64,000 nt of DNA from Ectobius pallidus (taxonomy: Eukaryota; Arthropoda; Insecta; Blattodea; Ectobiidae): positions 1,736,001 to 1,800,000 of the forward strand of contig CAXKWD010000015.1 of NCBI GenBank assembly GCA_964059195.1. Direction: 5' to 3'. Shown one piece after another: positions 50,104 through 62,247 of this stretch. Made by a program: the position numbers and the translations under genes. The notes beneath the pieces were generated by a model that searched no databases, was not told where the DNA came from, and saw nothing but the letters and a program-made list of their open reading frames with translations. Positions within the stretch are counted from its first letter, which is position 1. Every line of letters begins with the position of its first letter.

Positions 50104-53100
50104 ATGACATTGCTAGGCAACAGTTTCGTATTTGGAGATGGCATTGCTAAGCTACAGTTCCTTGTTCAAAATGTCAATGCTAATCAACAGTCAGGTGTTT
50201 TAAAAACTTCATTGCTAAGCAACAGTTTCCGGTTTAGTCTGGCATCGCTAGGCAACACTTTTGTGATAGAAAAATCTAATTGTTAGGCAGCCAAATTGTC
50301 TTTAAAAGTTACATTGCTAGGAAAAGTTACGACTTTGAAAAATGCATTGAAAGGTAAAGGTTTTTTGTCCGAAATTGACATTGCTCCGCAACAGTATCTT
50401 TTTTTAAAAGCTTTTAATAGGTAGCAATATTATGTTTAAGAATGACAGTGCTAAGCAACAGATCTTTTGATGACTTTGCTAGGCAACAGTTTCCGGTTTA
50501 GACTGGCATGGCTAGGCAAAACATTCGTGATAGAAAAATTACATTGTTAGGCAGCCAAATTGTATTTAAAAATTACATTCCTAGGAAAAAGTTTCACTTT
50601 GAAAAATGCATTGAAATGTAAAAGTTTTGTGTCTGAAATTGACATTGCTACGCAACAGTATATTTTTTTAAAAGTTTATAATATGTAGCAATATTGTGTT
50701 TAAAAATGACATTGCTAAGCAACAGTTCTTTTTGACGACATTGCTAGGCAACAGTTCCCGGTTTAAAATGGCATTGCTAGGCAACACTTTCGTGTTTTAA
50801 AACTCATTGCTAGGCAACAGTATTCTTTCTATTCAAGCAAAACTTACAACCCATGTTTTGCCATTAGCATTTCACCGATATTTTCATTGTATGTATTGAT
50901 CATTGAGGGATTAAAAACTATTCCTCATAGATGACATTGCTAGGCAACAGTTTCGTATTTGGAGATGGCATTGCTAAGCTACAGTTCCTTGTTCAAAATG
51001 TCAATGCTAAGCAACAGTCAGGTGTTTTAAAAACTTCATTGCTAAGCAACAGTTTCCGGTTTAGACTGGCATCGCTAGGCAACACTTTTGTGATAGAAAA
51101 ATCTAATTGTTAGGCAGCCAAATTGTCTTTAAAAGTTACATTGCTAGGAAAAGTTACGACTTTGAAAAATGCATTGAAAGGTAAAGGTTTTTTGTCCGAA
51201 ATTGACATTGCTACGCAACAGTATCTTTTTTTAAAAGCTTTTAATAGGTAGCAATATTATGTTTAAGAATGACATTGCTAAGCAACAGATCTTTTTGATG
51301 ACTTTGCTAGGCAACAGTTTCCGGTTTAGACTGGCATGGCTAGGCAAAACTTTCGTGATAGAAAAATTACATTGTTAGGCAGCCAAATTGTATTTAAAAA
51401 TTACATTGCTAGGAAAAAGTTTCACTTTGAAAAATGCATTGAAATGTAAAAGTTTTGTGTCTGAAATTGACATTGCTACGCAACAGTATATTTTTTTAAA
51501 AGTTTATAATAGGTAGCAATATTGTGTTTAAAAATGACATTGCTAAGCAACAGTTCTTTTTGACGACATTGCTAGGCAACAGTTCCCGGTTTAAAATGGC
51601 ATTGCTAGGCAACACTTTCGTGTTTTAAAACTCATTGCTAGGCAACAGTATTCTTTCTATTCAAGCAAAATTTACAACCCATGTTTTGCCATTAGCATTT
51701 CACCGATATTTTCATTGTATGTATTGATCATTGAGGGATTAAAAACTATTCCTTATAGATGACATTGCTAGGCAACAGTTTCGTATTTGGAGATGGCATT
51801 GCTAAGCTACAGTTCCTTGTTCAAAATGTCAATGCTAAGCAACAGTCAGGTGTTTTAAAAACTTCATTGCTAAGCAACAGTTTCCGGTTTAGACTGGCAT
51901 CGCTAGGCAACTCTTTTGTGATAGAAAAATCTAATTGTTAGGCAGCCAAATTGTCTTTAAAAGTTACATTGCTAGGAAAAGTTACGACTTTGAAAAATGC
52001 ATTGAAAGGTAAAGGATTTTTGGCAGAAATTGACATTGCTACGCAACAGTATCTTTTTTTAAAAGCTTTTAATAGGTAGCAATATTATGTTTAAAAATGA
52101 CATTGCTAAGCAACAGATCTTTTTGATGACATTGCTAGGCAACAGTTTCCGGTTTAGACTGGCATGGCTAGGCAAAACTTTCGTGATAGAAAAATTACAT
52201 TGTTAGGCAGCCAAATTGTATTTAAAAATTACATTGCTAGGAAAAAGTTTCACTTTGAAAAATGCATTGAAATGTAAAAGTTTTGTGTCTGAAATTGACA
52301 TTGCTACGCAACAGTATATTTTTTTAAAAGTTTATAATATGTAGCAATATTGTGTTTAAAAATGACATTGCTAAGCAACAGTTCTTTTTGACGACATTGC
52401 TAGGCAACAGTTCCCGGTTTAAAATGGCATTGCTAGGCAACACTTTCGTGTTTTAAAACTCATTGCTAGGCAACAGTATTCTTTCTATTCAAGCAAAACT
52501 TACAACCCATGTTTTGCCATTAGCATTTCACCGATATTTTCATTGTATGTATTGATCATTGAGGGATTAAAAACTATTCCTTATAGATGACATTGCTAGG
52601 CAACAGTTTCGTATTTGGAGATGGCATTGCTAAGCTACAGTTCCTTGTTCAAAATGTCAATGCTAAGCAACAGTCAGGTGTTTTAAAAACTTCATTGCTA
52701 AGCAACAGTTTCCGGTTTAGACTGGCATCGCTAGGGAACACTTTTGTGATAGAAAAATCTAATTGTTAGGCAGCCAAATTGTCTTTAAAAGTTACATTGC
52801 TAGGAAAAGTTACGACTTTGAAAAATGCATTGAAATGTAAAGGATTTTTGGCAGAAACTGACATTGCTACGCAACAGTATCTTTTTTTAAAAGCTTTTAA
52901 TAGGTAGCAATATTATGTTTAAAAATGACATTGCTAAGCAACAGATCTTTTTGATGACATTGCTAGGCAACAGTTTCCGGTTTAGACTGGCATGGCTAGG
53001 CAAAACTTTCGTGATAGAAAAATTACATTGTTAGGCAGCCAAATAGTATTTAAAAATTACATTGCTAGGAAAAAGTTTCACTTTGAAAAATGCATTGAAA

Positions 53101-53414
53101 TGTAAAAGTTTTGTGTCTGAAATTGACATTGCTACGCAACAGTATATTTTTTTAAACGTTTATAATATGTAGCAATATTGTGTTTAAAAATGACATTGCT
53201 AAGCAACAGTTCTTTTTGACGACATTGCTAGGCAACAGTTCCCGGTTTAAAATGGCATTGCTAGGCAACACTTTCGTGTTTTTAAACTCATTGCTAGGCA
53301 ACAGTATTCTTTCAATTCAAGCAAAACTTACAACCCATGTTTTGCCATTAGCATTTCACCGATATTTTCATTGTATGTATTGATCATTGAGGGATTAAAA
53401 ACTATTCCTTATAG

Positions 53415-53977
53415 ATGACATTGCTAGGCAACAGTTTCGTATTTGGAGATGGCATTGCTAAGCTACAGTTCCTTGTTCAAGATGTCAATGCTAAGCAACA
53501 GTCAGGTGTTTTAAAAACTTCATTGCCTAGCAACAGTTTCCGGTTTAGACTGGCATCGCTAGGCAACACTTTTGTGATAGAAAAATCTAATTGTTAGGCA
53601 GCCAAATTGTCTTTAAAAGTTACATTGCTAGGAAAAGTTACGACTTTGAAAAATGCATTGAAATGTAAAAGTTTTGTGTCTGAAATTGACATTGCTACGC
53701 AACAGTATATTTTTTTAAAAGTTTATAATAGGTAGCAATATTGTGTTTAAAAATGACATTGCTAAGCAACAGTTCTTTTTGACGACATTGCTTGGCAACA
53801 GTTCCCGGTTTAAAATGGCATTGCTAGGCAACACTTTCGTGTTTTAAAACTCATTGCTAGGCAACAGTATTCTTTCTATTCAAGCAAAATTTACAACCCA
53901 TGTTTTGCCATTAGCATTTCACCGATATTTTCATTGTATGTATTGATCATTGAGGGATTAAAACCTATTCCTTATAG
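53415..53977 (+). repeat. Short 563-bp monomer, HOR copy 3
   Basis: Third copy of the short monomer with the same junction. It has a private change, cattgcctagcaac, at about 53527 in place of cattgctaagcaac. Confidence 0.93.
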
Positions 53978-54803
53978 ATGACATTGCTAGGCAACAGTTT
54001 CGTATTTGGAGATGGCATTGCTAAGCTACAGTTCCTTGTTCAAAATGTCAATGCTAAACAACAGTCAGGTGTTTTAAAAACTTCATTGCTAAGCAACAGT
54101 TTCCGGTTTAGACTGGCATCGCTAGGCAACACTTTTGTGATAGAAAAATTTAATTGTTGGCAGCCAAATTGTCTTTAAAAGTTACATTGCTAGGAAAAGT
54201 TACGACTTTGAAAAATGCATTGAAAGGTAAAGGATTTTTGTCCGAAATTGACATTGCTACGCAACAGTATCTTTTTTTAAAAGCTTTTAATAGGTAGCAA
54301 TATTATGTTTAAGAATGACATTGCTAAGCAACAGATCTTTTTGATGACTTTGCTAGGCAACAGTTTCCGGTTTAGACTGGCATGGCTAGGCAAAACTTTC
54401 GTGATAGAAAAATTACATTGTTAGGCAGCCAAATTGTATTTAAAAATTACATTGCTAGGAAAAAGTTTCACTTTGAAAAATGCATTGAAATGTAAAATTT
54501 TGTGTCTGAAATTGACATTGCTACCCAACAGTATATTTTTTTAAAAGTTTATAATAGGTAGCAATATTGTGTTTAAAAATGATATTGCTAAGCAACAGTT
54601 CTTTTTGACGACATTGCTAGGCAACAGTTCCCGGTTTAAAATGGCATTGCTAGGCAACACTTTCGTGTTTTAAAACTCATTGCTAGGCAACAGTATTCTT
54701 TCTATTCAAGCAAAACTTACAACCCATGTTTTGCCATTAGCATTTCACCGATATTTTCATTGTATGTATTGATCATTGAGGGATTAAAAACTATTCCTCA
54801 TAG

Positions 54804-55631
54804 ATGACATTGCTAGGCAACAGTTTCGTATTTGGAGATGGCATTGCTAAGCTACAGTTCCTTGTTCAAAATGTCAATGCTAAGCAACAGTCAGGTGTTT
54901 TAAAAACTTCATTGCTAAGCAACAGTTTCCGGTTTAGACTGGCATCGCTAGGCAACACTTTTGTGATAGAAAAATCTAATTGTTAGGCAGCCAAATTGTC
55001 TTTAAAAGTTACATTGCTAGGAAAAGTTACGACTTTGAAAAATGCATTGAAAGGTAAAGGTTTTTTGTCCGAAATTGACATTGCTACGCAACAGTATCTT
55101 TTTTTAAAAGCTTTTAATAGGTAGCAATATTATGTTTAAGAATGACATTGCTAAGCAACAGATCTTTTTGATGACTTTGCTAGGCAACAGTTTCCGGTTT
55201 AGACTGGCATGGCTAGGCAAAACTTTCGTGATAGAAAAATTACATTGTTAGGCAGCCAAATTGTATTTAAAAATTACATTGCTAGGAAAAAGTTTCACTT
55301 TGAAAAATGCATTGAAATGTAAAAGTTTTGTGTCTGAAATTGACATTGCTACGCAACAGTATATTTTTTTAAAAGTTTATAATAGGTAGCAATATTGTGT
55401 TTAAAAATGACATTGCTAAGCAACAGTTCTTTTTGACGACATTGCTAGGCAACAGTTCCCGGTTTAAAATGGCATTGCTAGGCAACACTTTCGTGTTTTA
55501 AAACTCATTGCTAGGCAACAGTATTCTTTCTATTCAAGCAAAATTTACAACCCATGTTTTGCCATTAGCATTTCACCGATATTTTCATTGTATGTATTGA
55601 TCATTGAGGGATTAAAAACTATTCCTTATAG
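54804..55631 (+). repeat. Chimeric monomer at the lost-monomer site
   Basis: The left part (cctcatag upstream, ccttgttcaaaatg) matches 45137. The right part (ggttttttgtccg, aagaatgacattgc, aataggtagc, ttcccgg before the next monomer) matches 45965. One crossover between two neighbours would remove exactly one 828-bp unit, with the junction between about 54,865 and 55,050. It also resembles the intact 7608 and 41264 type, so gene conversion from that type is an alternative. Confidence 0.75.
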
Positions 55632-58600
55632 ATGACATTGCTAGGCAACAGTTTCGTATTTGGAGATGGCATTGCTAAGCTACAGTTCCTTGTTCAAAAT
55701 GTCAATGCTAAGCAACAGTCAGGTGTTTTAAAAACTTCATTGCTAAGCAACAGTTTCCGGTTTAGACTGGCATCGCTAGGCAACACTTTTGTGATAGAAA
55801 AATCTAATTGTTAGGCAGCCAAATTGTCTTTAAAAGTTACATTGCTAGGAAAAGTTACGACTTTGAAAAATGCATTGAAAGGTAAAGGATTTTTGGCAGA
55901 AATTGACATTGCTACGCAACAGTATCTTTTTTTAAAAGCTTTTAATAGGTAGCAATATTATGTTTAAAAATGACATTGCTAAGCAACAGATCTTTTTGAT
56001 GACATTGCTAGGCAACAGTTTCCGGTTTAGACTGGCATGGCTAGGCAAAACTTTCGTGATAGAAAAATTACATTGTTAGGCAGCCAAATTGTATTTAAAA
56101 ATTACATTGCTAGGAAAAAGTTTCACTTTGAAAAATGCATTGAAATGTAAAAGTTTTGTGTCTGAAATTGACATTGCTACGCAACAGTATATTTTTTTAA
56201 AAGTTTATAATATGTAGCAATATTGTGTTTAAAAATGACATTGCTAAGCAACAGTTCTTTTTGACGACATTGCTAGGCAACAGTTCCCGGTTTAAAATGG
56301 CATTGCTAGGCAACACTGTCGTGTTTTAAAACTCATTGCTAGGCAACAGTATTCATTCTATTCAAGCAAAACTTACAACCCATGTTTTGCCATTAGCATT
56401 TCACCGATATTTTCATTGTATGTATTGATCATTGAGGGATTAAAAACTATTCCTTATAGATGACATTGCTAGGCAACAGTTTCGTATTTGGAGATGGCAT
56501 TGCTAAGCTACAGTTCCTTGTTCAAAATGTCAATGCTAAGCAACAGTCAGGTGTTTTAAAAACTTCATTGCTAAGCAACAGTTTCCGGTTTAGACTGGCA
56601 TCGCTAGGCAAAACTTTTGTGATAGAAAAATCTAATTGTTAGGCAGCCAAATTGTCTTTAAAAGTTACATTGCTAGGAAAAGTTACGACTTTGAAAAATG
56701 CATTGAAATGTAAAGGATTTTTGGCAGAAATTGACATTGCTACGCAACAGTATCTTTTTTTAAATCTTTTAATAGGTAGCAATATTATGTTTAAAAATGA
56801 CATTGCTAAGCAACAGATCTTTTTGATGACATTGCTAGGCAACAGTTTCCGGTTTAGACTGGCATGGCTAGGCAAAACTTTCGTGATAGAAAAATTACAT
56901 TGTTAGGCAGCCAAATAGTATTTAAAAATTACATTGCTAGGAAAAAGTTTCACTTTGAAAAATGCATTGAAATGTAAAAGTTTTGTGTCTGAAATTGACA
57001 TTGCTACGCAACAGTATATTTTTTTAAACGTTTATAATATGTAGCAATATTGTGTTTAAAAATGACATTGCTAAGCAACAGTTCTTTTTGACGACATTGC
57101 TAGGCAACAGTTCCCGGTTTAAAATGGCATTGCTAGGCAACACTTTCGTGTTTTAAAACTCATTGCTAGGCAACAGTATTCTTTCTATTCAAGCAAAACT
57201 TACAACCCATGTTTTGCCATTAGCATTTCACCGATATTTTCATTGTATGTATTGATCATTGAGGGATTAAAAACTATTCCTTATAGATGACATTGCTAGG
57301 CAACAGTTTCGTATTTGGAGATGGCATTGCTAAGCTACAGTTCCTTGTTCAAAATGTCAATGCTAAGCAACAGTCAGGTGTTTTAAAAACTTCATTGCTA
57401 AGCAACAGTTTCCGGTTTAGACTGGCATCGCTAGGCAACACTTTTGTGATAGAAAAATCTAATTGTTAGGCAGCCAAATTGTCTTTAAAAGTTACATTGC
57501 TAGGAAAAGTTACGACTTTGAAAAATGCATTGAAAGGTAAAGGTTTTTTGTCCGAAATTGACATTGCTACGCAACAGTATCTTTTTTTAAAAGCTTTTAA
57601 TAGGTAGCAATATTATGTTTAAGAATAACATTGCTAAGCAACAGATCTTTTTGATGACTTTGCTAGGCAACAGTTTCCGGTTTAGACTGGCATGGCTAGG
57701 CAAAACTTTCGTGATAGAAAAATTACATTGTTAGGCAGCCAAATTGTATTTAAAAATTACATTGCTAGGAAAAAGTTTCACTTTGAAAAATGCATTGAAA
57801 TGTAAAAGTTTTGTGTCTGAAATTGACATTGCTACGCAACAGTATATTTTTTTAAAAGTTTATAATAGGTAGCAATATTGTGTTTAAAAATGACATTGCT
57901 AAGCAACAGTTCTTTTTGACGACATTGCTTGGCAACAGTTCCCGGTTTAAAATGGCATTGCTAGGCAACACTTTCGTGTTTTAAAACTCATTGCTAGGCA
58001 ACAGTATTCTTTCTATTCAAGCAAAATTTACAACCCATGTTTTGCCATTAGCATTTCACCGATATTTTCATTGTATGTATTGATCATTGAGGGATTAAAA
58101 CCTATTCCTTATAGATGACATTGCTAGGCAACAGTTTCGTATTTGGAGATGGCATTGCTAAGCTACAGTTCCTTGTTCAAAATGTCAATGCTAAACAACA
58201 GTCAGGTGTTTTAAAAACTTCATTGCTAAGCAACAGTTTCCGGTTTAGACTGGCATCGCTAGGCAACACTTTTGTGATAGAAAAATCTAATTGTTAGGCA
58301 GCCAAATTGTCTTTAAAAGTTACATTGCTAGGAAAAGTTACGACTTTGAAAAATGCATTGAAAGGTAAAGGATTTTTGGCAGAAATTGACATTGCTACGC
58401 AACAGTATCTTTTTTTAAAAGCTTTTAATAGGTAGCAATATTATGTTTAAAAATGACATTGCTAAGCAACAGATCTTTTTGATGACATTGCTAGGCAACA
58501 GTTTCCGGTATAGACTGGCATGGCTAGGCAAAACTTTCGTGATAGAAAAATTACATTGTTAGGCAGCCAAATTGTATTTAAAAATTACATTGCTAGGAAA

Positions 58601-58941
58601 AAGTTTCACTTTGAAAAATGCATTGAAATGTAAAAGTCTTGTGTCTGAAATTGACATTGCTACGCAACAGTATATTTTTTTAAACGTTTTTAATATGTAG
58701 CAATATTGTGTTTAAAAATGACATTGCTAAGCAACAGTTCTTTTTGACGACATTGCTAGGCAACAGTTCCCGGTTTAAAATGGCATTGCTAGGCAACACT
58801 TTCGTGTTTTAAAACTCATTGCTAGGCAACAGTATTCTTTCTATTCAAGCAAAATTTACAACCCATGTTTTGCCTTAGCATTTCACCGATATTTTCATTG
58901 TATGTATTGATCATTGAGGGATTAAAAACTATTCCTTATAG

Positions 58942-61900
58942 ATGACATTGCTAGGCAACAGTTTCGTATTTGGAGATGGCATTGCTAAGCTACAGTTCCT
59001 TGTTCAAAATGTCAATGCTAAGAACAGTCAGGTGTTTTAAAAACTTCATTGCTAAGCAACAGTTTCCGGTTTAGACTGGCATCGCTAGGCAACACTTTTG
59101 TGATAGAAAAATTACATTGTTAGGCAGCCAAATTGTCTTTAAAAGTTACATTGCTAGGAAAAGTTACGACTTTGAAAAATGCATTGAAAGGTAAAGGTTT
59201 TTTGTCCGAAATTGACATTGCTACGCAACAGTATCTTTTTTTAAAAGCTTTTAATAGGTAGCAATATTATGTTTAAGAATGACATTGCTAAGCAACAGAT
59301 CTTTTTGATGACTTTGCTAGGCAACAGTTTCCGGTTTAGACTGGCATGGCTAGGCAAAACTTTCGTGATAGAAAAATTACATTGTTAGGCAGCCAAATTG
59401 TATTTAAAAATTACATTGCTAGGAAAAAGTTTCACTTTGAAAAATGCATTGAAATGTAAAAGTTTTGTGTCTGAAATTGACATTGCTACGCAACAGTATA
59501 TTTTTTTAAAAGTTTATAATAGGTAGCAATATTGTGTTTAAAAATGACATTGCTAAGCAACAGTTCTTTTTGACGACATTGCTAGGCAACAGTTCCCGGT
59601 TTAAAATGGCATTGCTAGGCAACACTTTCGTGTTTTAAAACTCATTGCTAGGCAACAGTATTCTTTCTATTCAAGCAAAATTTACAACCCATGTTTTGCC
59701 ATTAGCATTTCACCGATATTTTCATTGTATGTATTGATCATTGAGGGATTAAAAACTATTCCTTATAGATGACATTGCTAGGCAACAGTTTCGTATTTGG
59801 AGATGGCATTGCTAAGCTACAGTTCCTTGTTCAAAATGTCAATGCTAAGCAACAGTCAGGTGTTTTAAAAACTTCATTGCTAAGCAACAGTTTCCGGTTT
59901 AGATGGCATCGCTAGGCAACACTTTTGTGATAGAAAAATCTAATTGTTAGGCAGCCAAATTGTCTTTAAAAGTTACATTGCTAGGAAAAGTTACGACTTT
60001 GAAAAATGCATTGAAAGGTAAAGGTTTTTTGTCCGAAATTGACATTGCTACGCAACAGTATCTTTTTTTAAAAGCTTTTAATAGGTAGCAATATTATGTT
60101 TAAGAATGACATTGCTAAGCAACAGATCTTTTTGATGACTTTGCTAGGCAACAGTTTCCGGTTTAGACTGGCATGGCTAGGCAAAACTTTCGTGATAGAA
60201 AAATTACATTGTTAGGCAGCCAAATTGTATTTAAAAATTACATTGCTAGGAAAAAGTTTCACTTTGAAAAATGCATTGAAATGTAAAAGTTTTGTGTCTG
60301 AAATTGACATTGCTACGCAACAGTATATTTTTTTAAAAGTTTATAATAGGTAGCAATATTGTGTTTAAAAATGACATTGCTAAGCAACAGTTCTTTTTGA
60401 CGACATTGCTAGGCAACAGTTCCCGGTTTAAAATGGCATTGCTAGGCAACACTTTCGTGTTTTAAAACTCATTGCTAGGCAACAGTATTCTTTCTATTCA
60501 AGCAAAATTTACAACCCATGTTTTGCCATTAGCATTTCACCGATATTTTCATTGTATGTATTGATCATTGAGGGATTAAAAACTATTCCTTATAGATGAC
60601 ATTGCTAGGCAACAGTTTCGTATTTGGAGATGGCATTGCTAAGCTACAGTTCCTTGTTCAAAATGTCAATGCTAAGCAACAGTCAGGTGTTTTAAAAACT
60701 TCATTGCTAAGCAACAGTTTCCGGTTTAGACTGGCATCGCTAGGCAACACTTTTGTGATAGAAAAATCTAATTGTTAGGCAGCCAAATTGTCTTTAAAAG
60801 TTACATTGCTAGGAAAAGTTACGACTTTGAAAAATGCATTGAAAGGTAAAGGATTTTTGGCAGAAATTGACATTGCTACGCAACAGTATCTTTTTTTAAA
60901 AGCTTTTAATAGGTAGCAATATTATGTTTAAAAATGACATTGCTAAGCAACAGATCTTTTTGATGACATTGCTAGGCAACAGTTTCCGGTTTAGACTGGC
61001 ATGGCTAGGCAAAACTTTCGTGATAGAAAAATTACATTGTTAGGCAGCCAAATTGTATTTAAAAATTACATTGCTAGGAAAAAGTTTCACTTTGAAAAAT
61101 GCATTGAAATGTAAAAGTCTTGTGTCTGAAATTGACATTGCTACGCAACAGTATATTTTTTTAAACGTTTTTAATATGTAGCAATATTGTGTTTAAAAAT
61201 GACATTGCTAAGCAACAGTTCTTTTTGACGACATTGCTAGGCAACAGTTCCCGGTTTAAAATGGCATTGCTAGGCAACACTTTCGTGTTTTAAAACTCAT
61301 TGCTAGGCAACAGTATTCTTTCTATTCAAGCAAAATTTACAACCCATGTTTTGCCTTAGCATTTCACCGATATTTTCATTGTATGTATTGATCATTGAGG
61401 GATTAAAAACTATTCCTTATAGATGACATTGCTAGGCAACAGTTTCGTATTTGGAGATGGCATTGCTAAGCTACAGTTCCTTGTTCAAAATGTCAATGCT
61501 AAGAACAGTCAGGTGTTTTAAAAACTTCATTGCTAAGCAACAGTTTCCGGTTTAGACTGGCATCGCTAGGCAACACTTTTGTGATAGAAAAATCTAATTG
61601 TTAGGCAGCCAAATTGTCTTTAAAAGTTACATTGCTAGGAAAAGTTACGACTTTGAAAAATGCATTGAAAGGTAAAGGATTTTTGGCAGAAATTGACATT
61701 GCTACGCAACAGTATCTTTTTTAAAAGCTTTTAATAGGTAGCAATATTATGTTTAAAAATGACATTGCTAAGCAACAGATCTTTTTGATGACATTGCTAG
61801 GCAACAGTTTCCGGTTTAGACTGGCATGGCTAGGCAAAACTTTCGTGATAGAAAAATTACATTGTTAGGCAGCCAAATTGTATTTAAAAATTACATTGCT

Positions 61901-62247
61901 AGGAAAAAGTTTCACTTTGAAAAATGCATTGAAATGTAAAAGTTTTGTGTCTGAAATTGACATTGCTACGCAACAGTACATTTTTTAAAAGTTTATAATA
62001 TGTAGCAATATTGTGTTTAAAAATGACATTGCTAAGCAACAGTTCTTTTTGACGACATTGCTAGGCAACAGTTCCCGGTTTAAAATGGCATTGCTAGGCA
62101 ACACTTTCGTGTTTTAAAACTCATTGCTAGGCAACAGTATTCTTTCTATTCAAGCAAAACTTACAACCCATGTTTTGCCATTAGCATTTCACCGATATTT
62201 TCATTGTATGTATTGATCATTGAGGGATTAAAAACTATTCCTTATAG
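58942..62247 (+). repeat. Monomers 73-76 with shared one-base deletions
   Basis: Monomers start at 58942, 59769, 60596 and 61423. The first and fourth share two rare one-base losses: gccttagc in the upstream linker (58871-58880 and 61351-61360), and gctaagaacagtc (about 59022 and 61503). Their offset is exactly 2,481 bp. The preceding sequence (aaaagtcttg, aaacgtttttaatatg) is also shared. 59769 lacks one base in tagatggcatcgc. 61423 has shortened T-runs and cagtacatttttt near its end. Confidence 0.88.

Larger units (their letters stand above)
50104..58941 (+). repeat. 9,667-bp higher-order repeat, copy 3, one monomer missing
   Basis: Monomers start at 50104, 50931, 51759, 52587, 53415 (563 bp), 53978, 54804, 55632, 56460, 57287 and 58115. 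The length is 8,838 bp, which is 9,667 minus one 828-bp monomer and one extra base. The missing monomer lies between the equivalents of 45137 and 46793. Private changes include cattgcctagcaac (about 53527), caacactgtcgtg (about 56318), attcattcta (about 56355) and ggcaaaactttt (about 56612). Confidence 0.92.
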
